Source of the DNA: an uncultured Bacteroidales bacterium
GTDB lineage: Bacteria; Bacteroidota; Bacteroidia; Bacteroidales; UBA932
Assembly (NCBI GenBank): GCA_944325505.1
Contig: CALVAJ010000001.1
Span: 1-64,000, forward strand
Length of the DNA stretch: 64,000 bases
Direction: 5' to 3'
Each line of letters opens with the position of its first letter. The stretch's first letter is position 1. Shown one piece after another: positions 7,449 through 15,525 of this stretch. The translations under genes were made by a program, and so were the position numbers. Under the pieces are notes generated by a model. The model was not told where the DNA came from, made no database searches, and saw nothing but the letters and a program-made list of their open reading frames with translations.

Positions 7449-9602
7449 TTATTCATCCCGGTCCTGTTCCATATAAGCCTTGAGGAGCTTATCCTGAACA
7501 TCAGCAGGAACAGGCTGGTAATCGGCAAATTCCATTGAGAACGTAGCGCTTCCTGACGTAAGGGAGCTTAGGGTCGTGGAGTACTTGTACAGTTCTGCAA
7601 GAGGAACTCTCGCCCTGATGACCTCGAATCCCTTGTCGCTACCCATTCCTTCTATGAGGGCACGGCGGTTCTGCAGGTCCGACATGCAGGCGCCCATGTA
7701 CTCGGACGGGGTCAGAACCTCTACATTGTAGATTGGCTCCATGATCTTCGGCCCGGCGTTGCGGAATGCCTCTTTGAATGCATTTCTGGCAGCCAGAACG
7801 AAAGAAATTTCGTTGGAATCCACCGGATGCATCTTTCCGTCGTAGACATAGACGCGGATGTCGCGGGCCAGAGAACCGGTAAGAGGACCTTCGCTCATCT
7901 TGTCCATAATACCTTTCAGGATGGCAGGCATGAAACGCGCATCGATAGCTCCTCCGACGATGCAGTTGTAGAACTCGAGCTTGCCGCCCCACTCAAGGTC
8001 AAATGTTTCCTTGTTCTTGATATTGAGGACCATGTCCTTTCCGTCAATCTTGAACTTGTTGGTCGCTTCGACGCCTTCCACGATAGGACAGATAAGAAGA
8101 TGGACTTCTCCGAACTGGCCTGCACCGCCGGACTGTTTCTTGTGGCGGTAGCTTGCGGTAGCCACTTTGGTGATAGTCTCCCGATATGAAATCTTAGGCG
8201 GGAACAGCTCGATTTCGATCTTGTTCTCGTTCTTGAGTCTCCATTTGACTATGTTGATATGCTGCTCTCCCTGACCCTTGAGTATGGTCTGCTTGAGTTC
8301 CTTGGAATATTCGACGATAATCGTAGGGTCTTCAGCCGAAATCTTCGACAGGGCCTCGTTCATTTTTTCTTCATCCTTCTGTTCCTTGGCCTTTATGGCT
8401 GTGCGGAACTTGGATGCCGGGAATTTAATATGCTCGTAGGCTATTTCCGTTCCCGGCTGCGCAAGGGTGACATTGGTCTTTGCCGCGCGGAGCTTGACCG
8501 TACAGCCGATATCGCCGGCAAACAGGTCCGTCACCTTGTCCTTTCTCTTTCCGGCTACTGCATATATGGTGCTGATCCTTTCCTTGTCGCCGGTCTCCGG
8601 ATTCTCCAGATCCTGTCCTTCGGTCAGCTCTCCGGACATCACCTTGAAATAGGCTACCTCGCCGAGATGCTGCTCGACAGCCGTCTTATATATGAAGAGT
8701 GTGGTAGGGGCGTCCTGCTTGCACTCTATTTCTTTTCCGTCTTTGGTCTTTGCCTTCCTGTCTGCAGGTGAGGAAGCTGTCCTTATGGTAAATTCCATAA
8801 GCCTCTTGACACCTATATCCTTTTTGGCTGAAAGGCAGAACACAGGAAGCACTTCTCCCGCCCTGCAGCCTATTCCGATGCCTTTGCGTATCTCGTCTTC
8901 CGTCAGCACTCCCGCCTCGAAAAACTTTTCCATCAGAGTGTCATCGTATTCGGCGGCCCGCTCGATAAGCGCCGCCCTCAGTTCCTCCGCCTCATCCTTG
9001 TACTGTTCAGGGATTTCAAGGTCCTCACGGGTACCGTTGTCATCCTTGAAATGGTAGTATTTCATTTTAAGCACATCGATGAACCCGTCAAATGAAGGAC
9101 CCGGATTCACCGGATACTGTATGAGCACCGGCTGCTTGCCGAATGCCTCTTTCATCGATTCCAGGGTATTTTCCCACGAAGCCTTTTCGCTGTCAAGCTG
9201 ATTCACCGCAACGATGAGAGGGACATCATACTGACGTGCATAACGGGCGAATATTTCGGTCCCGACTTCAACCCCCTGCTGGGCGTTGATGACAAGGACT
9301 CCGGTATCGCAGACCTTGAATGCGGATACCGCACCTCCGATGAAGTCGTCTGCACCCGGAGTGTCTATGATATTGAACTTCGTATCCATGAATTCCGCAT
9401 AGAGAGGAGTAGAGTAGATGGAGCGCTGGTTCATCTGCTCGATTTCCGAGTTGTCAGATACGGTGTTCTTAGCCTCCACCGACCCTCTCCTCTCGATCAC
9501 CTTGCCTTCGTAGAGCATAGCTTCAGATAATGTGGTTTTACCTGACTTGGTGCTACCAAGCAGAACCACATTACGGATGTTGTTGGTTGAATAAGCTTTC
9601 AT
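7449..9602 (-). CDS. fusA2: EF-G paralog (EF-G2-like), probably GTPase-deficient
   Basis: A 717-residue translation-factor protein with the full EF-G domain order: G domain (1-280), domain II, and the EF-G C-terminal domains with the HKKQSGGAGQFGEVH segment. P-loop G16-S-T-K-S-G-K-T23 and N134-Q-L-D137 are intact, so nucleotide binding is expected. However the switch II motif reads D80-T-P-G-A84, with alanine where EF-G has the catalytic histidine of DTPGH. Switch I (about 50-65) lacks the RGIT sequence. Bacteroides EF-G2 (FusA2), described as translocating without GTP hydrolysis and important during starvation and gut colonisation, shares these losses. It is therefore probably a second EF-G and not the housekeeping one. 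Its minus-strand promoter (TAGATTTG) leaves a leader of about 55 bases. Confidence 0.88.
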   Translation of the reverse strand: MKAYSTNNIRNVVLLGSTKSGKTTLSEAMLYEGKVIERRGSVEAKNTVSDNSEIEQMNQRSIYSTPLYAEFMDTKFNIIDTPGADDFIGGAVSAFKVCDTGVLVINAQQGVEVGTEIFARYARQYDVPLIVAVNQLDSEKASWENTLESMKEAFGKQPVLIQYPVNPGPSFDGFIDVLKMKYYHFKDDNGTREDLEIPEQYKDEAEELRAALIERAAEYDDTLMEKFFEAGVLTEDEIRKGIGIGCRAGEVLPVFCLSAKKDIGVKRLMEFTIRTASSPADRKAKTKDGKEIECKQDAPTTLFIYKTAVEQHLGEVAYFKVMSGELTEGQDLENPETGDKERISTIYAVAGKRKDKVTDLFAGDIGCTVKLRAAKTNVTLAQPGTEIAYEHIKFPASKFRTAIKAKEQKDEEKMNEALSKISAEDPTIIVEYSKELKQTILKGQGEQHINIVKWRLKNENKIEIELFPPKISYRETITKVATASYRHKKQSGGAGQFGEVHLLICPIVEGVEATNKFKIDGKDMVLNIKNKETFDLEWGGKLEFYNCIVGGAIDARFMPAILKGIMDKMSEGPLTGSLARDIRVYVYDGKMHPVDSNEISFVLAARNAFKEAFRNAGPKIMEPIYNVEVLTPSEYMGACMSDLQNRRALIEGMGSDKGFEVIRARVPLAELYKYSTTLSSLTSGSATFSMEFADYQPVPADVQDKLLKAYMEQDRDE

Positions 9603-9664
9603 GTGCTTTCTGTTTTGTTATTAATTACTGGTCTGCCGATACTTTCATTAAGTTAGCATCGAAG

Positions 9665-9696
9665 CAAATCTAATAAATTAAAACCTGAAAAACAAT
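9665..9696 (-). promoter_or_regulatory. Probable promoter of the EF-G paralog
   Basis: Minus-strand ATTG (9693-9696, three of four -33 bases), 20 bases, then TAGATTTG (9665-9672, exact -7). The leader to the start at 9602 is about 55 bases, AT-rich, and could hold regulation. Confidence 0.6.
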
Positions 9697-9702
9697 AGCA
9701 TT

Positions 9703-9930
9703 TTACAGCTCTATCCCATATTTGTCCCTGAAACGGGAAACCGTTCCCTGCCTGTATGCATCCAGTATCTCGTCTCCGCCGTATCCGAATTCCGATTTCA
9801 GGAATGCATCCATTTCCTTTTCATCCGCTCCTGCCCATCCGCACATCTTCCGGAATGTCACGCCCGGGTACATATGCGCCTTTTCATTTTCCAGCAGTGC
9901 GGCGAATTTCTCGAATTTTTCCTTTTCCAT
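9703..9930 (-). CDS. Small conserved-looking hypothetical protein
   Basis: A 75-residue soluble protein starting MEKEKFEKFAALLEN. The frame extends to 9969, but the upstream part is low-quality and the internal methionine at 9930 gives a natural start. The sequence predicts alpha-helices, and the stretch with TFRKMCGWAGADEKEMDAFL followed by FGYGGDEILDAYR loosely resembles the helix-turn-helix core of AraC-type regulators. That is too short and weak to assign DNA binding. It lies upstream of, and co-directional with, the EF-G paralog, but that gene has its own promoter. Coding is probable; function unknown. Confidence 0.55.
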   Translation of the reverse strand: MEKEKFEKFAALLENEKAHMYPGVTFRKMCGWAGADEKEMDAFLKSEFGYGGDEILDAYRQGTVSRFRDKYGIEL

Positions 9931-10119
9931 ATGCCGTGTTTTCCTGCAAATCTGAAACGAAAGGGGCAAAAGACAAGGGATTATTGTCTTTTTGTGGCGA
10001 AATGACCCCGGAATTTTATCTTTTTTAATGTTTTTTCTGTTTTTGACATGATATGGTTGTCATTGACAAATAATCATTGTCATACGGCTCGTCTTATATG
10101 TAATACTTTTGTTGCCATT

Positions 10120-10137
10120 ATATCATTTATATGATAT
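10120..10137. promoter_or_regulatory. Inverted repeat over the XRE gene start, candidate autoregulatory operator
   Basis: ATATCAT-TTAT-ATGATAT, perfect 7-base arms, starts nine bases after a -7-like TACTTTTG (10104-10111) and runs into the start codon at 10136. A dimeric repressor bound here would block its own promoter; a hairpin in the mRNA would hide the start codon. Which, if either, applies cannot be told from sequence. Confidence 0.45.
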
Positions 10138-10549
10138 GGACAATAATTCCGTCAAGAAAAACATAACTGCACTCCGCAAGAAACTCGGTCTCACCCAGCA
10201 GGAAATGGCGGAAAAGATGGGTATCTCGCGCAATGCCTACAGACGCATAGAGTCCGGGGAGACTTCGCTGGTAAACGACTATCTTCCGCGGATCGCCTCT
10301 ATTCTGGACAGGACGGCAGATGAACTTGTCCTCGGCTATGCCCCTCCCGGGAATCCGGGCGCGACCCTGAATGAAATAAGGGCCAGGTATCTTCAGGAAT
10401 GGAAGGAGTCGGAACGCATGTATCTGGACAAAATAAGCGGGCTGGAGGAGACTGTCAGGTCATATGAGGCAAGGATTGCGCTTCTGGAGGATCTGGTCCG
10501 GACAAAGGATGAAATCATCTCCATGCTGAAAAAGGAGAAGCAGGGATAA
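10136..10549 (+). CDS. XRE-family helix-turn-helix regulator with coiled-coil tail
   Basis: A 137-residue protein. Residues 8-65 are a Cro/C1-type helix-turn-helix: TQQEMAEKMGISRNAYRRIESGET is the recognition unit and DYLPRIASILDRTADEL the following helices. Residues 75-135 are charged and heptad-like, probably a coiled coil for dimerisation. A TTG at 10109 gives a longer frame, but the ATG at 10136 fits the helix-turn-helix family and leaves room for the promoter. Only 20 bases separate it from rnhB, so the two are probably co-transcribed. An inverted repeat spanning its start suggests autoregulation. Targets are unknown. Confidence 0.85.
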   Translation: MDNNSVKKNITALRKKLGLTQQEMAEKMGISRNAYRRIESGETSLVNDYLPRIASILDRTADELVLGYAPPGNPGATLNEIRARYLQEWKESERMYLDKISGLEETVRSYEARIALLEDLVRTKDEIISMLKKEKQG

Positions 10550-10569
10550 TTTTTCATACCTTTGCGTCC

Positions 10570-11229
10570 ATGCGTGAAAAGACCTGTCTGCTGAACCACT
10601 TTAATGAAACCCTCCTTGAAGCCGGATGTGACGAGGCGGGAAGAGGGCCGCTTGCCGGACCGGTATTCGCCGCAGCCGTCATTCTGCCGGAAGATTTCCA
10701 TCATCCTCTGCTAAACGACTCCAAGAAAATGACGGAAAAGGCCCGGGAGGCTCTCCGGAGCGTCATCGAACAGGAGGCCGTAGCTTTTGCGGTAGAAGCT
10801 GTCAGCCCGAAGGAAATAGACACGATAAACATACTGAACGCCTCCATAGCCGGGATGTGGCGGGCCGTCATGCGGCTCTCCCCTCTGCCGGAATTCCTTC
10901 TGGTGGACGGTAACAGGTTCTGGCCCTACAGCCGGATATTCAGGTCGGAGAAAGACCGGGAAACTGTCCTTGAAGCAGAAAGGATACCTTACCAATGCAT
11001 AGTAAAAGGCGACGGGAAATACGCTCCGATTGCGGCGGCGTCTGTCCTCGCCAAGACATACAGGGACGAGTACATGAGGAGCCTTGCCGCCGAATACCCG
11101 CAGTACGGCTGGGACAGGAATATGGGATACCCTACAAAGGAACATGTCGCTGCTATCCGCAAGTACGGATATACCCCTCACCACCGCATGAGCTTCCATG
11201 TCAAGGAACTGGAGCCGTCACTTTTCTGA
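10570..11229 (+). CDS. rnhB: Ribonuclease HII
   Basis: A 219-residue RNase HII, which cuts the RNA strand of RNA-DNA hybrids and starts removal of single ribonucleotides from DNA. The signature G19-C-D21-E22-A-G-R-G-P-L-A-G-P is complete, giving the first two acidic ligands. The later acidic residues are in LLVDGNRF and AKTYRDEYM, and the C-terminal YGWDRNMGYPTKEH segment is typical. Length is normal. It sits 20 bases after the XRE gene. A TACCTTTG just before the start (10557-10564) resembles a -7 element but is too close to make a normal leader. Confidence 0.95.
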   Translation: MREKTCLLNHFNETLLEAGCDEAGRGPLAGPVFAAAVILPEDFHHPLLNDSKKMTEKAREALRSVIEQEAVAFAVEAVSPKEIDTINILNASIAGMWRAVMRLSPLPEFLLVDGNRFWPYSRIFRSEKDRETVLEAERIPYQCIVKGDGKYAPIAAASVLAKTYRDEYMRSLAAEYPQYGWDRNMGYPTKEHVAAIRKYGYTPHHRMSFHVKELEPSLF

Positions 11230-11242
11230 GTCTTGATTTTAT

Positions 11243-11273
11243 TTTTTCCGGCACAGGAAAATCAGTATCTTTG
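11243..11273 (+). promoter_or_regulatory. Likely promoter of the S46 peptidase
   Basis: TATCTTTG at 11266-11273 is an exact -7 element; 19 bases upstream the -33 position reads TTTT instead of TTTG. The leader to 11320 is about 40 bases. Confidence 0.55.
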
Positions 11274-11319
11274 TCACTTTGTGGAAAGTCAGGCAAAATA
11301 ATTAAAAGCATATAATACA

Positions 11320-13488
11320 ATGAAAAAATTTCTTTGTGCAGCAGCGGCCCTCGCTGTATTTTCTTCTGCAGGGCTGAAAGCGGACGAGGGGATGTGGATG
11401 CTCCCTCTCCTTGAGAAAATGAACATCAATACAATGCAGGAAGAAGGCTGCAGACTGAGTGCTGATCAGATCTACAGCATCAACCATTCTTCCCTCAAAG
11501 ACGCCATAGTGCAGTTCGGAGGAGGATGTACCGGTGAAATCATCTCCGATGAAGGACTTCTGGTGACCAACCATCACTGCGGATATGCAAGTATCCAGCA
11601 GCTCAGTTCAGTGGAACACGACTACCTCACTGACGGATACTGGGCCATGAACAGGGGCGAAGAACTCCCTTGCGAAGGACTGACTGTCACATTCCTGGAA
11701 AACATGACGGATGTTACCGCCATAATGGCAAAGGCCGAGAAAGCGGCCCGCAAACAGTACAGGGACAGCCTTAACATCGAAACGCTTGTAGGAAAAGCCC
11801 TTCTTGACAAGGAGCAGGAACTCAGGGAACAGGCAGAAGGAGACTATCCTCACTGCAAGGTAGTGTTCGAGTCATTCTACAATGAGAATGTCCGCTATAT
11901 GATAGTCTACAAGACCTTCCGCGATATCCGTTTCGTAGGGGCCCCGCCTTCCTCCATCGGAAAATTCGGAGCCGACACTGATAACTGGATGTGGCCGCGC
12001 CACACCGGAGACTTCTCGATGTTCCGCGTGTACGCCGACAAGGACAACAATCCTGCGGATTACTCGCCGGACAATGTACCTTATTCTCCGAAGCAGCATC
12101 TGGCCATTTCCCTGAAAGGGGTTCAGGAAGGAGACTACACAATGATCATGGGCTATCCGGGAAGGACGAACAGGTTCTTCACTTCTCCTGAACTTAAAAA
12201 CCTCCTGGCAAAGCAGGACATAGCCATCGCGGCACGCACAATCCGTCAGGACATCATGATGGAAGACATGCTCGCCGACCCTAAGGTGAAAATACAGTAT
12301 GCCAGCAAATACGCCGGCTCTTCCAACGGATGGAAAAAATGGATCGGAATGAAGCAGGCATTCGCAAAACTGGACATCATCGGCCGGGCCGAGCAGGAAG
12401 AAGCCGACTTCACCTCATGGGTCAATGAGAACAGGAAACGCCAGGAAAAATACGGCAAAGCACTGGAAACCATCAGGGAAGGTGTAGAGGCCGTAGCAGA
12501 GGCAAACCGCATATACACCACTACCCTGGAATCAGTCTACCGTATCGAGCTCCCGAGCTTCGCAGTAAAGTTCAACAATGCGGCCAAGACCGCCCTCAAT
12601 GCTACAGAAAACAAAGACACCCTCGCGGCATTCCAGGACGCCCTTGCTTCCATAGCCCCTCTCTACAAAGACTATTCTGCCGGCACCGACATCAAGGAGG
12701 CCAAGGCCATGCTGGAATACTATAGGAACAATACCGACACTACATACTACCTCAAAGGCATCTCTCCGGATTTCGGGACAATGGATATCAGTTCATACGT
12801 CGACTCCCTTTTCAGCAGCAGTGTCTTTACTTCAGAAGAGAAACTTGCCGGAGCAATCAGGACAAAGGAGCCGTCAAAAATATTCGATGATCCGGCCATC
12901 CTTCTTGCCAAATCATATTCCGAGGTACTGATGAGCGTATTACCTGAAATATCCTACAGTGATTCCCTGCTCGCCATCGGGCGCAAGGCATACACCGCAG
13001 GACAGCTCGAATGGAAGAAAGGCCAGCCTTCATATCCTGATGCAAACTTCACCATGAGACTCACTTACGGACACGTGAAAGGCTACTCTCCGAAAGATGC
13101 CGTCATTTATAAATATTATACCACACTGGACGGGGTAATGGAGAAAGAAGATCCTGACAACTGGGAATTCGTCGTGCCGGAGAAACTGAAGGAGCTGTGG
13201 AAAAACAAGGATTTCGGCCAGTATGCCTCTTCTGACGGAAAAATGCCTGTGGCTTTCCTTTCCAACAATGACATTACCGGAGGCAACTCCGGAAGCCCTG
13301 TGCTCAATGCAGAAGGTCAGCTGATCGGACTCGCGTTCGACGGCAACTGGGAATCGATGAGCAGCGACATCATGTTCGAGCCTGACCTGCAGAGATGCAT
13401 CAACGTGGACATAAGATATGTGCTGTTCATTGTGGACAAGTTCGGCGGGGCAGGTTATCTTCTTGATGAAATGACTATTCTGAATTAA
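11320..13488 (+). CDS. S46-family dipeptidyl-peptidase, DPP7-type specificity
   Basis: A 722-residue secreted serine exopeptidase that removes dipeptides from peptide N-termini, feeding amino-acid use in asaccharolytic or peptide-using Bacteroidetes. A Sec signal peptide covers residues 1-21. The catalytic triad can be placed: H85 in VTNHHCGYA, D231 in RHTGDFSMF and S657 in GGNSGSPV. The specificity position, 18 residues after the serine, is glycine (G675 in AFDGNWE). That matches DPP7, which prefers hydrophobic P1 residues, and not DPP11, which has arginine there and takes acidic ones. DFGTMDISSYVDSLF and neighbouring helices form the family's cap. Single gene; acts in the periplasm or at the surface. 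Confidence 0.92.
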   Translation: MKKFLCAAAALAVFSSAGLKADEGMWMLPLLEKMNINTMQEEGCRLSADQIYSINHSSLKDAIVQFGGGCTGEIISDEGLLVTNHHCGYASIQQLSSVEHDYLTDGYWAMNRGEELPCEGLTVTFLENMTDVTAIMAKAEKAARKQYRDSLNIETLVGKALLDKEQELREQAEGDYPHCKVVFESFYNENVRYMIVYKTFRDIRFVGAPPSSIGKFGADTDNWMWPRHTGDFSMFRVYADKDNNPADYSPDNVPYSPKQHLAISLKGVQEGDYTMIMGYPGRTNRFFTSPELKNLLAKQDIAIAARTIRQDIMMEDMLADPKVKIQYASKYAGSSNGWKKWIGMKQAFAKLDIIGRAEQEEADFTSWVNENRKRQEKYGKALETIREGVEAVAEANRIYTTTLESVYRIELPSFAVKFNNAAKTALNATENKDTLAAFQDALASIAPLYKDYSAGTDIKEAKAMLEYYRNNTDTTYYLKGISPDFGTMDISSYVDSLFSSSVFTSEEKLAGAIRTKEPSKIFDDPAILLAKSYSEVLMSVLPEISYSDSLLAIGRKAYTAGQLEWKKGQPSYPDANFTMRLTYGHVKGYSPKDAVIYKYYTTLDGVMEKEDPDNWEFVVPEKLKELWKNKDFGQYASSDGKMPVAFLSNNDITGGNSGSPVLNAEGQLIGLAFDGNWESMSSDIMFEPDLQRCINVDIRYVLFIVDKFGGAGYLLDEMTILN

Positions 13489-13542
13489 ATTGATAAGGTG
13501 ACTTCTGATTTAATTCAGATATGGATATAATTAAAAAAGACA

Positions 13543-14604
13543 ATGAAACAGAATGAAATAATGAAAATGCTCTACGATGTGCAGCACCCCGGAAAAGGGG
13601 ACAGGAATATCGTAGAGCTGGGCATGGTCGAGAAAGTGGATATAGACGGAGACAAGGTCACCGTCACCCTTGCTTTCCCCAAGCACCGTGACCCGCTTGC
13701 AGAATACCTTATAGGCAGCACGAAGGCGGCTGTAATCCGTCATGCTCCTGCCGGAACACAGGTTGAAGTCAAGACCGTCGTAAAGGAAGATACTGCAAAG
13801 AAGCCTGTCGGACTCAACCTCGGACTTGAAGAACTTGAAAATGTCAAGCATATCATCGGTGTGGCTTCCGGTAAAGGCGGAGTGGGAAAATCCACTGTTG
13901 CCGTAAACCTGGCCATCGCTCTCGCACGTGCAGGATATAAGGTCGGGCTGGCTGACGCGGATGTCTACGGACCGTCCGTGCCGAAGATGACCGGGACTGA
14001 AAACGATATGCCGGAAGCTTTCCAGGAAGGGGACAAGGAAGTCATCATGCCTCTGGAGAAATACGGGGTCAAATGGATGTCCATAGGCTATTTCGCAAAG
14101 CCGGAGCAGGCCCTCATCTGGAGAGGACCTATGGCCTGCAACGCCCTCAAGCAGATGATCCTGCAGGTACGCTGGGGTGAACTTGACTTCCTGCTCATCG
14201 ACATGCCTCCGGGAACAGGGGATATCCATATCAGCCTGGTGCACGACATACCTATGAACGGGGCAGTAATAGTGACGACTCCTCAGGCGGTAGCGCTGGC
14301 GGATGTGGAAAAAGGCGTTAACATGTTCCGCAACGACAGCATCAAAAAGCCTATCTATGGCCTGGTAGAAAATATGGCATGGTTCACACCTGAAGAACTT
14401 CCGGAAAACAGATACTATATCTTCGGGAAGAACGGCGGCATAGAGATGGCGAAAAAATACGGAATCCCTCTCCTCGGGCAGATTCCTATCGTCCAGAGTA
14501 TCCGCGAGGGAGGTGACAGCGGAGAACCGGCGGCCCTTTCAAACCGCCCTGACGGAATCGCATTCATGGAACTTGCTTCGCGTCTTGCCGAAGAAGTCAG
14601 ATAG
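13543..14604 (+). CDS. mrp: Mrp/NBP35-type iron-sulfur cluster carrier ATPase
   Basis: A 353-residue protein that binds and transfers Fe-S clusters with ATP hydrolysis. Residues 1-80 are the MIP18/DUF59 domain, joined to a deviant Walker A ATPase (G110-K-G-G-V-G-K-S117) with DADVYGPSVPKM and the LIDMPPGTGD Walker B region. The C-terminal segment that in E. coli Mrp carries a CPHC cluster-bridging pair here reads ENMAWFTPEELPEN with no cysteines, which I believe is a Bacteroidetes form of the family. It lies 21 bases before thyA and is likely co-transcribed with it. Confidence 0.9.
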   Translation: MKQNEIMKMLYDVQHPGKGDRNIVELGMVEKVDIDGDKVTVTLAFPKHRDPLAEYLIGSTKAAVIRHAPAGTQVEVKTVVKEDTAKKPVGLNLGLEELENVKHIIGVASGKGGVGKSTVAVNLAIALARAGYKVGLADADVYGPSVPKMTGTENDMPEAFQEGDKEVIMPLEKYGVKWMSIGYFAKPEQALIWRGPMACNALKQMILQVRWGELDFLLIDMPPGTGDIHISLVHDIPMNGAVIVTTPQAVALADVEKGVNMFRNDSIKKPIYGLVENMAWFTPEELPENRYYIFGKNGGIEMAKKYGIPLLGQIPIVQSIREGGDSGEPAALSNRPDGIAFMELASRLAEEVR

Positions 14605-14625
14605 ATTTTTCAGAAACCACGCAAA

Positions 14626-15420
14626 ATGAAACAGTACCTTGACCTTCTGCGCCACATCCGCGAGCATGGAGTGATGAAACACGACCGGACCGGAACAGGC
14701 ACACAGAGCATATTCGGATACCAGATGCGCTTCGACCTGAATGAAGGCTTTCCGCTTCTCACCACCAAGAAAGTGCATCTGAAATCCATCATCTACGAAC
14801 TCCTGTGGTTCATAGCAGGTGATACGAACATCAAGTATCTCAAAGACCACGGCGTATCCATCTGGGACGAATGGGCTGACGGGAACGGTGACCTCGGACC
14901 TGTATACGGGCACCAGTGGCGCAGCTGGCCGGCACCTGACGGACATACCATCGACCAGCTGTCAAATGTCATTGAAGCCATCAAGAAAAACCCGGACAGC
15001 CGAAGACTCATAGTATCGGCATGGAATGTCGCTGAAGTGGACAGGATGGCCCTTCCTCCGTGCCACACGATGTTCCAGTTCTATGTTGCCGACGGCAGGC
15101 TTTCATGCCAGCTATACCAGCGCAGCGCGGACGTGTTTCTCGGAGTCCCGTTCAATATAGCGTCATACGCGTTGCTGACCATGATGATCGCTCAGGTATG
15201 CGGTCTGCAGCCGGGAGAATTCATCCATACCACCGGAGACACGCATATCTACAGAAACCATTTCGAACAGGTGGCCCTGCAGCTCTCACGTGAACCGCGG
15301 CCGCTTCCGCTAATGAAGATCAATCCTGAAGTAAAGGATATCTTCGACTTCAGATACGAAGATTTTACCCTGGAAGGATACGATCCGTGGCCTGCAATCA
15401 AGGCTCCGGTAGCGGTATAA
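14626..15420 (+). CDS. thyA: Thymidylate synthase
   Basis: A 264-residue ThyA that methylates dUMP to dTMP with methylenetetrahydrofolate, yielding dihydrofolate. The nucleophile C146 sits in [12 protein letters not shown], preceded by [31 protein letters not shown] and HIYRNHFEQ are the folate- and dUMP-contacting motifs, and the C-terminus APVAV is the expected closing tail. The partner enzyme dihydrofolate reductase is encoded at 32337-32837. It follows mrp closely and ends before the consensus promoter of the AAA/nuclease array. Confidence 0.97.
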   Translation: MKQYLDLLRHIREHGVMKHDRTGTGTQSIFGYQMRFDLNEGFPLLTTKKVHLKSIIYELLWFIAGDTNIKYLKDHGVSIWDEWADGNGDLGPVYGHQWRSWPAPDGHTIDQLSNVIEAIKKNPDSRRLIVSAWNVAEVDRMALPPCHTMFQFYVADGRLSCQLYQRSADVFLGVPFNIASYALLTMMIAQVCGLQPGEFIHTTGDTHIYRNHFEQVALQLSREPRPLPLMKINPEVKDIFDFRYEDFTLEGYDPWPAIKAPVAV

Positions 15421-15438
15421 CAGGCTGCTGCAAGACAA

Positions 15439-15470
15439 TTTGTCTGGAGACAGTTTCTTTCATATATTTG
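15439..15470 (+). promoter_or_regulatory. Consensus promoter for the AAA/nuclease tandem array
   Basis: TTTG at 15439-15442, 20 bases, TATATTTG at 15463-15470, then a leader of about 50 bases to the ATG at 15526. Only the first copy has this promoter; the 48-base spacers before copies two and three contain no TAnnTTTG, so the three genes probably share this transcript. Confidence 0.78.
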
Positions 15471-15525
15471 CCTTAGGCATTTATACTGCGACGCTTCGGT
15501 AATAAAAACGGAACTTTTTTACACT

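Noticed and set aside
10557-10564. TACCTTTG as an independent rnhB promoter
   Set aside because: It lies only five bases before the rnhB start and has no TTTG at the right distance; co-transcription with the XRE gene is simpler.
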